Shown here: positions 45,759-55,802 of the stretch, piece after piece
How positions within the stretch are numbered: the stretch's first letter is position 1
Layout: the number at the start of each line of letters is the position of its first letter
Origin: Streptomyces roseofulvus
Lineage (GTDB): Bacteria; Actinomycetota; Actinomycetes; Streptomycetales; Streptomycetaceae
Direction: 5' to 3'
Assembly (NCBI RefSeq): GCF_039534915.1
Contig: NZ_BAAAWE010000001.1
Coordinates: 3,410,001-3,474,000, forward strand
DNA length: 64,000 bases
The notes under the pieces: generated by a model
Database searches by the model: none
What the model was told of the DNA's origin: nothing
Seen by the model: only the letters and a program-made list of their open reading frames with translations
Translations under genes and position numbers: made by a program

Positions 45759-47042
45759 TCAGGGCCGGGGCCGGCCCGGGCGGTCCACCAGGAACCAGCC
45801 GGCCAGGGCCATCGCGACCGCCGCCGGGGCGGTCAGCTCGACGGCCACCAGGGTCGCGGTGTGGCCCTCCAGGAGGCCCCCGAAACCGGTCATCGACAGG
45901 CCCAGGATCCCCAGCAGGGCGAGCGCGATGCCGAGGGCGGCGAGCGGGCCGGAGCCGCCGGCGCGGGGCACGGGCGACGGGGCCTCGAAGCGGCGGAAGG
46001 CCGCCACCAGCAGGGCCGTCAGCAGGACCGCCGCGGCGAGCCTGAGCGGCAGCTGCGCCCACCAGGCGCCGGTCGCCGGGGCCGGGAGCCGTACGCCGAG
46101 CGCCAGCATCCCGCCGTACACGCCGAGCATCGCCGTCAGGTGCCACAGGAACGCGGTCATCGCGATGCCGTTCGCCGCGACCACCGCCCGCCAGACCCGC
46201 GCCCGGGCCGCGAACCGCGCCCCCGGGCCGCGCAGCAGTTCCACCGCGCCGATCAGCCACAGGCCGTGGCAGAGCAGGGCCAGCGTCGGCGGCGCCATGT
46301 TCGACACCTTCTCGCCGGGCATCCCCACCATGGACAGCGGGTACGGGCCGAGGGCCACCAGCAGGCCCGCGCCCGCGAGCCCGGCCGCCGCGAGGAGCGC
46401 CGGGCGCCGGATCATGCCGTCGGCGCGCAGGAAGCCCAGCTGGTGCACGGCCAGCCAGACGAAGGCGAAGTTCAGGAACTCGACGTAGGGGACGCCGGCG
46501 GCGAACCGCAGCACGTCGACGAGGACGGCGGCCCCGGCGAGCCCCGCGAAGGCGCCCCAGCCGTACCGCTCGTGCGCCCGCAGCAGCGGCGGCGTGAACG
46601 CGACCATCGCCAGGTAGATCCCGATGAACCAGAGCGGCTGCGTGACCAGCCGCAGCGCCACCCCGGTCAGGCCGCCGTCGGCGCCGGCGGCCTGGAGGAG
46701 CAGCGCCGCCGCGCCCCACACGCCGACGAAGACCATCGTCGGCCGCAGCAGGCGGCGCAGCCGGGCCCGCAGGAAGTCCGCGTAGCCGGGGCGGGAGCGG
46801 TGGGCCAGGGCGTGCGCGAAGCCGCCCACGAAGAAGAAGACCGGCATCACCTGGAGCACCCAGGTGACCACCTGGAGCCCGGGCACGACGGCGAGCAGGT
46901 TCCCGACCCCGTCGGCGGTGACGGCCGCCATCAGCCAGTGGCCGAGGACGACGACGCCGAGCGAGACGACCCGCAGCAGGTCCACATACCGGTCGCGCGC
47001 CGCCGGGGTGGCGGCGGCGAGCTCACGCGCGCTGATTCCCAT
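45759..47042 (-). CDS. Acyltransferase 3 family membrane protein
   Basis: A 427-residue polytopic protein with about ten transmembrane helices. The family His is in VSLGVVVLGHWLMAA, followed by LQVMPVFFFVGGFAHALAHRSRPGYADFLRARLRRLLRP and QPLWFIGIYLAMVAFTPPLL, all typical of acyltransferase 3 (OafA/OpgC class). Such enzymes O-acylate sugars or lipids at the membrane; the acceptor is not predictable. Monocistronic; divergent from the SMP-30-like gene. Confidence 0.88.
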   Translation of the reverse strand: MGISARELAAATPAARDRYVDLLRVVSLGVVVLGHWLMAAVTADGVGNLLAVVPGLQVVTWVLQVMPVFFFVGGFAHALAHRSRPGYADFLRARLRRLLRPTMVFVGVWGAAALLLQAAGADGGLTGVALRLVTQPLWFIGIYLAMVAFTPPLLRAHERYGWGAFAGLAGAAVLVDVLRFAAGVPYVEFLNFAFVWLAVHQLGFLRADGMIRRPALLAAAGLAGAGLLVALGPYPLSMVGMPGEKVSNMAPPTLALLCHGLWLIGAVELLRGPGARFAARARVWRAVVAANGIAMTAFLWHLTAMLGVYGGMLALGVRLPAPATGAWWAQLPLRLAAAVLLTALLVAAFRRFEAPSPVPRAGGSGPLAALGIALALLGILGLSMTGFGGLLEGHTATLVAVELTAPAAVAMALAGWFLVDRPGRPRP

Positions 47043-47307
47043 GCCGGTACGGTCCCGCGCCGGCCCGGGGCCCCGTCAGGGCGCGGATACTCAACCGGCG
47101 TCTGAGTACGGGGCGTCGGCGCCCCGTCCGCGCACCCTCCGTCCCGGCCGTCCCGTCCGCCTCCCGCGCACCCGCGCCCCCGCGCGCCTGCCAACCGGCT
47201 CACGCCGTCCACCCCGCGGGCGACCTCGCGGCCGGGGCTGCGGGGAGGGCCGCCCCGCGCACCGTCATGTTCTCCTCAGGTCCCCCACCACCCCCGAGGA
47301 GAGATCC

Positions 47308-48276
47308 ATGCCGAGACACCCACGTCCGGCGGCCGTCGCCGGCGCCGCCGTCGCCCTCGCCGTGCTGGCCGCCGGTCCCGCGTCGGCCGGCGACCCGACC
47401 GTCACCGATCCCCGCGTCGTCGCCCACTTCCTCTTCGCGGAGGGCGAGAACGCGGAGAACATCGCCCTCGAACCCGACGGCTCCGCCGACATCACCTTCG
47501 CCGGCGCGCACCGGGTCGTCCGCGTCACCAGGGAGGGAGTCAGGACGCCCGTCGCGTCCCTGCCCGACGTGCCCGGCGCTCAGACGCCCGTCGGCGGGGC
47601 CGTCGCCCTCGGCATCGCCCGCGCCCACGACGGCACCCTGTACGTCACCTACGTGACCGGCACGAAGGAGACCGGCGTCTGGCGCGTCCCGCCGGGCGGC
47701 GGCACGCCGGAGCAGATCGGCTTCTTCCCGGCCGGCGCCTTTCCCAACGGCCTCGCCCTCGACGAGAAGTGCGGCACCCTCTACACGGCCGACACCCGGC
47801 TCGGCGTGGTGTGGAGCCTGCCGGTGACCGGCGGCGAGCCCACGGTCTGGGCCACCGGGGCCGCGCTCGAACCCACCGGCCAGGTCCCGTTCGGCGCCAA
47901 CGGCGTCAAGCTCCACGACGGCGCCGTCTGGGTGTCGAACACCGCCCGGGGGACCCTGCTGCGGATCCCGGTCCGGAAGGACCTGACCGCCGGGCCGGTC
48001 GAGACCCGGGCGACCGGGCTCGACTTCATCGACGACTTCGCCTTCACCGGCCACGGCGACACGGTCCTCGCCGCGCTGATCATGTCCGACCGGCTGGAGC
48101 TCGTCCGGCCCGACGGCACCCACAAGACCGTGCTCACCGCGGCGGACGGGCTCGACAACCCGACCTCCGTCGCGGTGCGCCACAAGACCGTCTACGTGAA
48201 CAGCGCGGCCTTCTTCAACACGCTGGACCCCGACCCGAACCTGCTCCTGGCCACGCTCTCCAAGAACAAGCTCTAG
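47308..48276 (+). CDS. Secreted SMP-30/gluconolactonase-like propeller protein
   Basis: A 322-residue exported protein. A signal peptide (AAVAGAAVALAVLAAGPASA) ends near residue 27; the mature part is a six-bladed SMP-30/strictosidine-synthase-like propeller (NGLALDEKCGTLYTADTRLGVVWSLPVTGG, GANGVKLHDGAVWVSNTARGTLLRIPV, LDFIDDFAFTGHGDTV). Acidic residues that could bind a metal are present (DFIDDFAF). Substrate unknown. RBS GAGGAGAG precedes ATG 47308. Confidence 0.82.
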   Translation: MPRHPRPAAVAGAAVALAVLAAGPASAGDPTVTDPRVVAHFLFAEGENAENIALEPDGSADITFAGAHRVVRVTREGVRTPVASLPDVPGAQTPVGGAVALGIARAHDGTLYVTYVTGTKETGVWRVPPGGGTPEQIGFFPAGAFPNGLALDEKCGTLYTADTRLGVVWSLPVTGGEPTVWATGAALEPTGQVPFGANGVKLHDGAVWVSNTARGTLLRIPVRKDLTAGPVETRATGLDFIDDFAFTGHGDTVLAALIMSDRLELVRPDGTHKTVLTAADGLDNPTSVAVRHKTVYVNSAAFFNTLDPDPNLLLATLSKNKL

Positions 48277-48306
48277 GCGGGAACGGGCTCCCGGCAGGAC
48301 CGGGCG

Positions 48307-49203
48307 CTAGAGGACCGTCGCGCCCGGCGCCGGGGAGGTGGCGGTGTGGGTGGCCCGGCAGGTGCCGGAGGCGCGCAGCGCCTTCGCCACCTGGTCCGCC
48401 GACTCCGCGTCCTTCACCAGGAACGCGGTCGTCGGGCCCGAGCCGGACACCAGGGCCGCCAGGGCGCCGGCCTCGGTGCCGGCCGCGAGGGTCGCGGCGA
48501 GCGAGGGGCGCAGGGAGAGCGCCGCGGCCTGGAGGTCGTTCGACAGGGCGGCCGCCAGGGCCGTGGTGTCGCCGGAGGCCAGCGCGTCCAGGAGCACCGG
48601 GGAGGCCGCGGGCTCCGGGATCTCGGCGCCCTCCGCGAGCCGGTCGAACTCGCCGTACACCGCCGGGGTCGACAGCCCGCCGTCGGCGACCGCGAAGACC
48701 CAGTGGAAGGGCCCGCCGACCGGCAGCTCCGTCAGCCGCTCGCCGCGCCCGACACCGAGCGCGGCGCCGCCGACCAGGCTGAAGGGGACGTCCGAGCCCA
48801 GCTCGGCGCAGATCTCCAGGAGGACCTCGCGGGGGGTGTCCAGGCCCCACAGCGCGTCGCAGGCGAGCAGCGCGCCGGCGCCGTCGGCGCTGCCGCCGGC
48901 CATGCCGCCGGCGACCGGGATGGCCTTGGCGATGTGGAGGTGGACGTCCGGGGAGAGGCCGTGCCGGGCGGCGAGGAGTTCCGCGGCCCGGGCGGCCAGG
49001 TTGGTGCGGTCGAGGGGGACCTTGTCCGCGTCGGGGCCCTCGCAGGTGATCGTCAGGCCGTCGGCGGGGGTGGCGGTCACCTCGTCGTACAGGGAGACGG
49101 CGAGGAAGACGTTGGCCAGGTCGTGGAAGCCGTCGGGGCGGGCCGCGCCCACCGCGAGCTGGACGTTGACCTTGGCCGGGACGCGTACGGTCACCGCGTT
49201 CAC
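48307..49203 (-). CDS. ispE: 4-diphosphocytidyl-2-C-methyl-D-erythritol kinase
   Basis: A 298-residue cytoplasmic GHMP kinase of the MEP isoprenoid pathway. [31 protein letters not shown], the ATP loop [18 protein letters not shown] and the C-terminal [14 protein letters not shown] match IspE. The GTG start overlaps the rsmA stop (GTGA). The gene order tatD-rpfB-rsmA-ispE is conserved in actinobacteria, including mycobacteria. Confidence 0.96.
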   Translation of the reverse strand: MNAVTVRVPAKVNVQLAVGAARPDGFHDLANVFLAVSLYDEVTATPADGLTITCEGPDADKVPLDRTNLAARAAELLAARHGLSPDVHLHIAKAIPVAGGMAGGSADGAGALLACDALWGLDTPREVLLEICAELGSDVPFSLVGGAALGVGRGERLTELPVGGPFHWVFAVADGGLSTPAVYGEFDRLAEGAEIPEPAASPVLLDALASGDTTALAAALSNDLQAAALSLRPSLAATLAAGTEAGALAALVSGSGPTTAFLVKDAESADQVAKALRASGTCRATHTATSPAPGATVL

Positions 49204-50084
49204 GCCGTCGCCTCCGGCTTGTTCTCCGCGATCCGCGCGAACTCCTCGACGGTCAGCGACTCGCCGCGGGCCTGCGGCGAGATCCCCGCCTTCACCAGTG
49301 CCTGCTCCGCCGCGGCGGGCGACCCGGCCCAGCCGGCGAGGGCGGCCCGCAGGGTCTTGCGGCGCTGCGCGAAGGCCGCGTCGACGACCGCGAAGACCTC
49401 CGCCTTGGTGGCGGTGGTGGCGATCGGCTCGGTGCGGCGGACGAGCGAGACGAGGCCCGAGTCGACGTTGGGCGCGGGCCAGAAGACGTTGCGGCCGATG
49501 GCCCCGGCGCGCTTGACCTCGGCGTACCAGTTCGCCTTGACGGAGGGGACCCCGTACACCTTGTTGCCCGGTCCGGCGGCGAGCCGGTCGGCGACCTCGG
49601 CCTGGACCATGACGAGGGTCCGCTCGATGGTCGGGAAGCGGTCGAGCATGTGCAGCAGGACGGGCACGGCCACGTTGTACGGGAGGTTGGCGACGAGCGC
49701 GGTCGGCGCCGGGCCCGGCAGCTCCTGGACGAGCATGGCGTCGGAGTGGACCAGCGCGAAGCGGTCCTTCCGCTCCGGCATCCGGGCGGCGATCGTCGCC
49801 GGCAGCGCGGCGGCCAGGAGGTCGTCGATCTCGACGGCGGTCACCCGGTCGGCGGCCTCCAGGAGTGCCAGGGTGAGGGAGCCGAGTCCGGGCCCCACCT
49901 CGACGACCACGTCGTCCGGGCGCACGCCGGCGGTGCGGACGATGCGCCGGACGGTGTTGGCGTCGATGACGAAGTTCTGGCCCTTCTGCTTCGTGGGGCG
50001 CACGCCGAGGGCGGCGGCCAGCTCACGGATGTCGGCGGGGCCGAGGAGGGCGTCGGGGCCGTCGGGGCCGGTGGTGGTGCTCAC
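49200..50084 (-). CDS. rsmA: 16S rRNA dimethyladenosine transferase (KsgA)
   Basis: A 294-residue cytoplasmic enzyme that dimethylates two adjacent adenosines in helix 45 of 16S rRNA during 30S maturation. Motifs: [46 protein letters not shown] (SAM motif I and post-I), and the catalytic [15 protein letters not shown]. Translationally coupled to ispE. Loss of the enzyme gives kasugamycin resistance in other bacteria. Confidence 0.96.
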   Translation of the reverse strand: MSTTTGPDGPDALLGPADIRELAAALGVRPTKQKGQNFVIDANTVRRIVRTAGVRPDDVVVEVGPGLGSLTLALLEAADRVTAVEIDDLLAAALPATIAARMPERKDRFALVHSDAMLVQELPGPAPTALVANLPYNVAVPVLLHMLDRFPTIERTLVMVQAEVADRLAAGPGNKVYGVPSVKANWYAEVKRAGAIGRNVFWPAPNVDSGLVSLVRRTEPIATTATKAEVFAVVDAAFAQRRKTLRAALAGWAGSPAAAEQALVKAGISPQARGESLTVEEFARIAENKPEATA

Positions 50085-50112
50085 CGGTACAGCGTAGGCC
50101 CTGTCCGGCGCG

Positions 50113-51378
50113 TCACTGGAAAAGCCTGCGCCCGCAGTGCGGCCAGGGTCCCGCGCCGCGCTGCACGTACAGCTTCTTCGCCCGGAAGGTCTGCTCGGCG
50201 GCGGGCGCGTTCTGGGCGACGCCGCTGCCGCCGAGGGAGCGCCACGTGCCGGGGTCGAACTGGTAGAGGCCGCCGTACGTCCCCGAGGGGTCGACGGCGT
50301 TCGGGCGGCCGCCGGACTCGCAGGCGGCCAGCGCGCCCCAGTTCAGTCCGTCGGCGCCGGCGACGGAGGTGGGCAGCCGGCGGGTGCCGACGCGGACCTT
50401 GCGGGAGACGGGTTCGCGGACGAGCTCCTCGCCGGTGCGGCGGGGCCGCTGCTTGACGCCGTTGACGGAGCGCAGGTGGTACGTGACCCGGCGCAGGCCC
50501 GGGACGCCCTGCCGCTCGACGACCTCGGTGCCGGCGAAGAGCTCGGGGTCGCGGATCCGCTCGACGGCGTACGGGACGGCCTCCTCGCGGGTCTGCGTGG
50601 AGCCGGTGATCCGCAGCACGGTGATGGTCTGCCCGTCGCGCGGGAAGGCGTCGCGGGGCACGGAGGTGGTGTCCTCGCCGCCGAGGGTGATGCCGGCCTC
50701 GTCGAGGGCCTCGGCGACGGTGGCGGCGTTGGTGCGGACGGTCCGCTCACGCCCGTCGGCGAGGAAGGTGACCGCGCGTTCGGTGCGGACGTCGAGGGCG
50801 AGGCCGGTGCGGGAGATCGCGGCGGAGCGGGAGACCGACAGGTGGGCGCCCTCGGCGCGGACGCCGAGCTGGCGCAGGGCGCCCTCGACGGTGTCGGCGG
50901 TGGTCCACACCTGGCGGCGGTAGCCGTCGAGGGTGAGGGCGACCGGCCGGCCGTACCGGAGGACGATCTCGTCGCCGCTGGCCAGCGCCTCGCCGGGGCC
51001 GGGGGCGACGAGGTCGTGGGCGCCGACGGTCAGGCCCTCGTCGGCGAGGAGTTCGTCGACGTCGTCGGCGAAGGTGTGCAGGGTGCGGGGAACGCCGTCG
51101 ACGGAGAGCCGGACGGCCTTGTCGTCGGCGACGAAGGCGGTGGTGCCGCCGGCCAGGAAGGCGACGACCAGGGCCTGCGGGACGAGCCGGCGCAGCCCGT
51201 CCCCGGCCGGGCGGGCGGGCTTGCGGCGCCGGGCGCCGCGGCGGGCGGCGGCCCGGCCCTGCGCGGGCACGGAGGCGGCGGCGGGGTCCACGGCGAGGAG
51301 GGTGGGCTGCTCGTGGACGGGCAGCGTGGCCGCCGCCCCCCGCCGTCCGGCGCGGTGACTGCCCTGGGAAGTGCTCAC
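50113..51378 (-). CDS. rpfB: Resuscitation-promoting factor RpfB
   Basis: A 421-residue exported muralytic protein. A basic cytoplasmic leader and a signal anchor ([20 protein letters not shown], residues 65-85) are followed by three DUF348 repeats ([57 protein letters not shown]), a G5 domain ([21 protein letters not shown]) and a C-terminal lysozyme-like Rpf domain, [13 protein letters not shown] with the catalytic Glu, then [16 protein letters not shown]. It cleaves peptidoglycan to promote germination or regrowth. GTG start at 51378, with TAGGGT on the minus strand just upstream suggesting a very short leader. Confidence 0.95.
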   Translation of the reverse strand: MSTSQGSHRAGRRGAAATLPVHEQPTLLAVDPAAASVPAQGRAAARRGARRRKPARPAGDGLRRLVPQALVVAFLAGGTTAFVADDKAVRLSVDGVPRTLHTFADDVDELLADEGLTVGAHDLVAPGPGEALASGDEIVLRYGRPVALTLDGYRRQVWTTADTVEGALRQLGVRAEGAHLSVSRSAAISRTGLALDVRTERAVTFLADGRERTVRTNAATVAEALDEAGITLGGEDTTSVPRDAFPRDGQTITVLRITGSTQTREEAVPYAVERIRDPELFAGTEVVERQGVPGLRRVTYHLRSVNGVKQRPRRTGEELVREPVSRKVRVGTRRLPTSVAGADGLNWGALAACESGGRPNAVDPSGTYGGLYQFDPGTWRSLGGSGVAQNAPAAEQTFRAKKLYVQRGAGPWPHCGRRLFQ

Positions 51379-51460
51379 GAGGCCGGGACCCTAGCCCCCG
51401 GCGCGGTCACGCTCCACAGCGACCCGACTACGACACGTAACCGTTATGCGACGGTGACCA

Positions 51461-52330
51461 TCAGTAGTCGAAGGCGCGGGCGGTGTTGACGGCGAGCGCC
51501 TCCGCCATCGCGTTCTCGTCGATGCCGCGGACCTCCGCCATCGCCCGGACGGTGACCGGGATGAGGTAGGGGGCGTTGGGGCGGCCGCGGAACGGCGCCG
51601 GGGTGAGGAAGGGCGCGTCGGTCTCGACCAGGACGAGGTCCAGCGGCGCGACGGCGAGCGCGTCCCGCAGCGGCTGGGCGTTCTTGAAGGTCATGTTGCC
51701 GGCGAAGGACATGTAGTAGCCCTTGGCGGCGCAGATCTCCGCCATGGCGGCGTCACCGGAGTAGCAGTGGAAGACGGTCCGCTCGGGGGCGCCCTCCTCG
51801 TCGAGGACGCGCAGGACGTCGGCGTGCGCCTCCCGGTCGTGGATGACGAGGGTCTTGCCGTGCCGCTTGGCGATCTCGATGTGGGCGCGGAAGGAACGCT
51901 CCTGCGCGGCCATGCCCTCGGGGCCGGTGCGGAAGAAGTCGAGGCCGGTCTCGCCGACGCCGAGGACGTGCGGGAGGGCGGCGAGCCGGTCGATCTCGGC
52001 GAGCGCGTCATCGAGCGCCGCGTCGCCGCCCGCGTCCCGAGCCCCCTGCCGCGACCACCCGTCGGGGTCCCCCAGGACGATCCTGGGGGCCTCGTTCGGG
52101 TGCAGGGCGACGGCCGCGTGCACGTTCGCGTACCGCTCGGCCGTCTCGGCGGCCCACCGGGAGCCCTTCACGTCGCAGCCGACCTGCACGACCGTCGTCA
52201 CGCCGACGGCCGCCGCCTTCGTCAGCGCCTCCTCGACCGTCCCGGACTGCATGTCCAGATGCGTGTGCGAGTCCGCGACCTCCACGAGGAGGGGTTCGGG
52301 CAGCGGCGGCGGGGCGTCCTTGGCACTCAT
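51461..52330 (-). CDS. tatD: TatD family metal-dependent hydrolase/DNase
   Basis: A 289-residue cytoplasmic amidohydrolase-fold enzyme. The metal ligands are visible: DSHTHLD near the start, GVGETGLDFFR, LVIHDREAHADVLRVL, VFHCYSGD and the C-terminal VLVETDAPFLTP. The family has Mg-dependent DNase/exonuclease activity. It is first in the cluster with rpfB, rsmA and ispE. There is an extra acidic loop (ARDAGGDAALDDALAEIDRL) compared with E. coli TatD. Confidence 0.94.
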   Translation of the reverse strand: MSAKDAPPPLPEPLLVEVADSHTHLDMQSGTVEEALTKAAAVGVTTVVQVGCDVKGSRWAAETAERYANVHAAVALHPNEAPRIVLGDPDGWSRQGARDAGGDAALDDALAEIDRLAALPHVLGVGETGLDFFRTGPEGMAAQERSFRAHIEIAKRHGKTLVIHDREAHADVLRVLDEEGAPERTVFHCYSGDAAMAEICAAKGYYMSFAGNMTFKNAQPLRDALAVAPLDLVLVETDAPFLTPAPFRGRPNAPYLIPVTVRAMAEVRGIDENAMAEALAVNTARAFDY

Positions 52331-52373
52331 GGTCCGATCGTACGAGGGCCGCGAGCGGGTCCGCGCGGTGGTT

Positions 52374-52793
52374 TCAGCGGCGGGAGCGGAAGGGGTGCAG
52401 CAGGTCGGAGAGGTGCCAGTGGTGCGGGACCGGCGGCGTCTCGTCGTCGCCCTGGGTCAGTTCCTGCCCGATCGGCCCGGTCATCGCGACGGGCCGGGCC
52501 TCCTTCGACCCGCGCCCGTGGTGCTCCATCGACGCGATCAGGTCGAGGACGGTGGACACCTGGCCGGCGCGCATGATCCGCACCACGTGGCCGCCGCAGT
52601 TCATGCAGGTCGGGTTCGAGAGCGGTGAGGGCACCCGCTCGCCGTCCGCCTTGTACACGACGAACGCCTCACCGCGCGCGTCCGTGTGGTGCTCTATGTC
52701 GTAGGACTGCTCCCAGCCGTACCCGCACCTCATACAGGCGAAGGCGTACGCCTCGTGCACGACGGGCGTTCCGGTGCCGGTGGTCTCGCTCAT
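52374..52793 (-). CDS. Zinc-ribbon protein of unknown function
   Basis: A 139-residue protein with two CxxC pairs, CMRC near residue 20 and CMNC near residue 63, that would bind one zinc. The intervening segment is GYGWEQSYDIEHHTDARGEAFVVYKADGERVPSPL. The C-terminal half is hydrophilic and ends HHWHLSDLLHPFRSRR. I do not recognise a named family; similar short proteins are found at this place in Streptomyces. Start ATG 52793. Confidence 0.75.
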   Translation of the reverse strand: MSETTGTGTPVVHEAYAFACMRCGYGWEQSYDIEHHTDARGEAFVVYKADGERVPSPLSNPTCMNCGGHVVRIMRAGQVSTVLDLIASMEHHGRGSKEARPVAMTGPIGQELTQGDDETPPVPHHWHLSDLLHPFRSRR

Positions 52794-53046
52794 GCCAGCT
52801 CCTCTCCACTGGGTCCAGTGGACGCCTTTTCGGCCCGGAGCGCATCAGCACGGAAAGAAGAATGGAGCGGTTTTGGGCGTTCCCTTGCCAAGCGCCCCGT
52901 GACGACTCCCGGCGCCGGATTCGGCTTTGCCTTAAAGGTTATCCCTTTACCGATTCCAGAGCCTTCCCGGAGTTTCCCCGAACCCTTTCCCCGCCCCGCC
53001 GACCGACACGCGGGGCACGCGGCCCCGGGCCCGGGGCCCGTGGGGC

Positions 53047-53892
53047 TCAGGGGGTGTGCTTGGCGGCCACCACCGCGTCGAAGACCTCGCGCTTGGGGAG
53101 GCCCGCTTCGGCGGCGACCGCGGCGATCGCCTCCTTGCGGCGCTCGCCGGCCTCCTCGCGGACGCGGACGCGGCGGACCAGTTCGGCCGCGTCGAGTTCC
53201 TCCGGGCCGGTCTCCGGGGCGCCCTCGACGACGACCGTGATCTCGCCGCGCACCCCTTCCTTGGCCCAGGCGGCCAGCTCGCCGAGCGGGCCCCGCTTCA
53301 CTTCCTCGTACTTCTTGGTCAGCTCGCGGCAGACCGCGGCGCGGCGCTCGGCGCCGAACACCTCGGCCATCGCGTCGAGCGTGTCGTCGAGCCGGTGCGG
53401 CGCCTCGAAGTAGACGAGGGTGCGCCGCTCGGCGGCGACCTCCTTCAGCCGGCCGAGCCGTTCGCCGGCCTTCCGCGGCAGGAAGCCCTCGAAGCAGAAC
53501 CGGTCCACCGGCAGCCCGGAGAGCGCCAGCGCCGTGAGCACGGCGGACGGGCCGGGCACGGCCGTCACCTTGATGTCCGCCTCGACCGCGGCGGCGACCA
53601 GCCGGTAGCCGGGGTCGGAGACGGACGGCATGCCCGCGTCGGTGACGAGCAGCACCCGCGCGCCGCCGGCCAGCGCCTCGACCAGCTCCGGCGTACGGGC
53701 CGACTCGTTCCCCTCGAAGTAGGAGACGACCCGCCCCGTCGTGTGGACGCCCAGCGCCCGGGTCAGCCCCCGCAGCCGGCGGGTGTCCTCGGCCGCGACG
53801 ATGTCCGCGCCCTCCAGCTCGGCGACGAGCCGGGGCGGGGCGTCCGCGATGTCGCCGATGGGGGTGCCTGCGAGTACCAGCGTTCCTGTCAC
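53047..53892 (-). CDS. rsmI: 16S rRNA 2'-O-ribose C1402 methyltransferase
   Basis: A 281-residue cytoplasmic SPOUT-like/tetrapyrrole-methylase-fold enzyme. LVLAGTPIGDIADAPPR, VAAEDTRRLRGL, VSYFEGNE, VLLVTDAGMPSVSDPGYRLV and VPGPSAVLTALALSGLP are the RsmI hallmarks. It modifies the P-site nucleotide of 16S rRNA. ATG start; divergent from pmt with only 90 bp between starts. Confidence 0.96.
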   Translation of the reverse strand: MTGTLVLAGTPIGDIADAPPRLVAELEGADIVAAEDTRRLRGLTRALGVHTTGRVVSYFEGNESARTPELVEALAGGARVLLVTDAGMPSVSDPGYRLVAAAVEADIKVTAVPGPSAVLTALALSGLPVDRFCFEGFLPRKAGERLGRLKEVAAERRTLVYFEAPHRLDDTLDAMAEVFGAERRAAVCRELTKKYEEVKRGPLGELAAWAKEGVRGEITVVVEGAPETGPEELDAAELVRRVRVREEAGERRKEAIAAVAAEAGLPKREVFDAVVAAKHTP

Positions 53893-53982
53893 CCGCCCAT
53901 CCTCCCAGGAGTCTCACCCGTGACGGCGCCCCGTACCGCCCGGACAGGCGACGCGCACAGGCGCAGTCCCTACGATGGCGCG

Positions 53983-55740
53983 GTGACCCGTACCGCACCC
54001 GAGGCCCTGGAGGGCCAGCACTCCATGGCGAAGACCGTGGCCGAGCCCTCGTCGTGGCAGCTGCGGCTGCGGCGCTTCGGCTACCGTCCGCCCGCCGCCG
54101 GCACGCTCTCCATCGGCACGAGGGACCGGCTCGACCCGCCGTACACCCGGCCCTCCCCGCGGGTCATGTCGCTGCTCGGCCTCGGCCCGGCCGCCGCCGA
54201 CCGGCTGTGGCGGCTGGCCGCGTGGGGCGGCCCGCTGCTGGTCGCGGCCGTCGCGGGCGTGCTCCGGTTCTGGAACCTGGGCAAGCCGCACGCGGTGATA
54301 TTCGACGAGACGTACTACGCGAAGGACTCCTGGGCCCTGATCAACCAGGGGTACGAGGGCGCGTGGCCCAAGGACATCGACAAGACGATCCTGAAGGACC
54401 CGGGCTCGGTCCTGATCCCGACCGACCCCGGCTACGTCGTGCACCCGCCCATGGGCAAGTGGGTCATCGGCCTCGGCGAGAAGATCTTCGGCTTCGAACC
54501 GTTCGGCTGGCGGTTCATGGTGGCGCTGCTCGGGACGCTCTCCGTCCTCATGCTCTGCCGCATCGGCCGCCGCCTCTTCCGCTCCACCTTCCTCGGCTGC
54601 CTCGCCGGGCTGCTGCTCGCCGTCGACGGCCTGCACTTCGTGATGAGCCGCACCGCGCTCCTCGACCAGGTGCTGATGTTCTTCGTGCTGGCCGCGTTCG
54701 GCTGCCTGGTCCTGGACCGGGACCGCACCAGGAAGCGGATCGCGGCCGCGCTCCCGGAGGACGACGAGGGCGTGCTCCGCCCCGACGCGGAGATCGCCGA
54801 GACCCTGCGCCTCGGCTGGCGCCCCTGGCGGATCGCGGCCGGCGTGATGCTGGGCCTCGCGGCGGCGACCAAGTGGAACGGCCTGTACGTCATGGTCGGC
54901 TTCGGCCTGATGACGGTCCTGTGGGACATCGGCGCCCGCCGCACGGCCGGCGCGGTCCGCCCGTACCTGGCGGTGATCAAGAAGGACGTGCTGCCCGCGT
55001 TCGTGTCGGTGGTGCCGGTGGCGCTGGCGACGTACCTGGCGACCTGGACCGGCTGGCTCGTCACCGACAAGGGCTACTTCCGCGACTGGGCGGAGAAGCA
55101 GGACGCCCTGCCGAACGGCGGCGGCACCTGGTCCTGGCTGCCGGAGTGGCTGCGCAGCCTTTGGCACTACGAGACCGAGGTCTACAACTTCCACGTGGGC
55201 CTGACCTCGCCCCACACCTACGAGTCGAACCCCTGGTCCTGGATCGTCCTCGGCCGCCCGGTCTCCTACTTCTACGAGTCCCCCGCCCCCGGCGCCGGCG
55301 GCTGCCCCGCCTCCGCGAAGGAGAAGTGCGCCCAGGAGATCCTGGCACTCGGCACCCCCCTCCTCTGGTGGGCCGCCTGCTTCGCCCTGGTGTACGTCCT
55401 CTGGCGCTGGGCCTTCCGCCGCGACTGGCGCGCGGGCGCGATCGCCTGCGCGGTGGCGGCGGGCTGGGTCCCCTGGTTCCTCTACCAGGAACGCACGATC
55501 TTCCTCTTCTACGCCGTCGTCTTCGTCCCCTACCTGTGCCTGGCCGTGGCGATGATGATCGGCGCGATCATCGGCCCGAAGGGCGCCACGGAGAGACGCC
55601 GCACCTTCGGCGCGGTGGCGGCCGGCTGCCTGGTCCTCCTGATCGTCTGGAACTTCATCTACTTCTGGCCGATCTACACCGCCACCCCGATCCCGATGGA
55701 CCAGTGGCGGGCGCGGATGTGGCTCGATACGTGGGTCTAG
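53983..55740 (+). CDS. pmt: Protein O-mannosyltransferase (Pmt, GT39)
   Basis: A 585-residue polytopic membrane glycosyltransferase that moves mannose from polyprenyl-phosphate-mannose to Ser/Thr of exported proteins. The catalytic acidic pair is in VIFDETYYAKDSW; HPPMGKWVIGLGEKIFG, FVMSRTALLDQ and WRMARMWLD-like end (WRARMWLDTWV) are typical of bacterial Pmt. About eleven transmembrane helices. TACGAT at 53971-53976 ends 6 nt before GTG 53983, so the transcript is probably leaderless; ATG 54025 is an alternative with a recognisable RBS (GGAGGG). Confidence 0.94.
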   Translation: MTRTAPEALEGQHSMAKTVAEPSSWQLRLRRFGYRPPAAGTLSIGTRDRLDPPYTRPSPRVMSLLGLGPAAADRLWRLAAWGGPLLVAAVAGVLRFWNLGKPHAVIFDETYYAKDSWALINQGYEGAWPKDIDKTILKDPGSVLIPTDPGYVVHPPMGKWVIGLGEKIFGFEPFGWRFMVALLGTLSVLMLCRIGRRLFRSTFLGCLAGLLLAVDGLHFVMSRTALLDQVLMFFVLAAFGCLVLDRDRTRKRIAAALPEDDEGVLRPDAEIAETLRLGWRPWRIAAGVMLGLAAATKWNGLYVMVGFGLMTVLWDIGARRTAGAVRPYLAVIKKDVLPAFVSVVPVALATYLATWTGWLVTDKGYFRDWAEKQDALPNGGGTWSWLPEWLRSLWHYETEVYNFHVGLTSPHTYESNPWSWIVLGRPVSYFYESPAPGAGGCPASAKEKCAQEILALGTPLLWWAACFALVYVLWRWAFRRDWRAGAIACAVAAGWVPWFLYQERTIFLFYAVVFVPYLCLAVAMMIGAIIGPKGATERRRTFGAVAAGCLVLLIVWNFIYFWPIYTATPIPMDQWRARMWLDTWV

Positions 55741-55754
55741 CGGGGCGGACGTGA

Positions 55755-55787
55755 GAAGAGGGCGCGACCGGTGGTCGCGCCCTCTTC
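55755..55787. terminator. Bidirectional terminator after pmt
   Basis: Perfect 15-bp stem GAAGAGGGCGCGACC / GGTCGCGCCCTCTTC with a GGT loop, between convergent genes. Confidence 0.85.
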
Positions 55788-55802
55788 CGTTCTCCGGCTA
55801 CG

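Noticed and set aside
51379..51460. ydaO-type (c-di-AMP) riboswitch upstream of rpfB, as for another rpf gene in Streptomyces
   Set aside because: Only 82 bp separate rpfB from tatD, and a -10-like TAGGGT lies next to the start codon, leaving no room for the riboswitch.
52794..53046. Possible small gene between rsmI and the zinc-ribbon gene
   Set aside because: Short frames here have no RBS and poor codon use; the region is locally less GC-rich and more likely promoter sequence.
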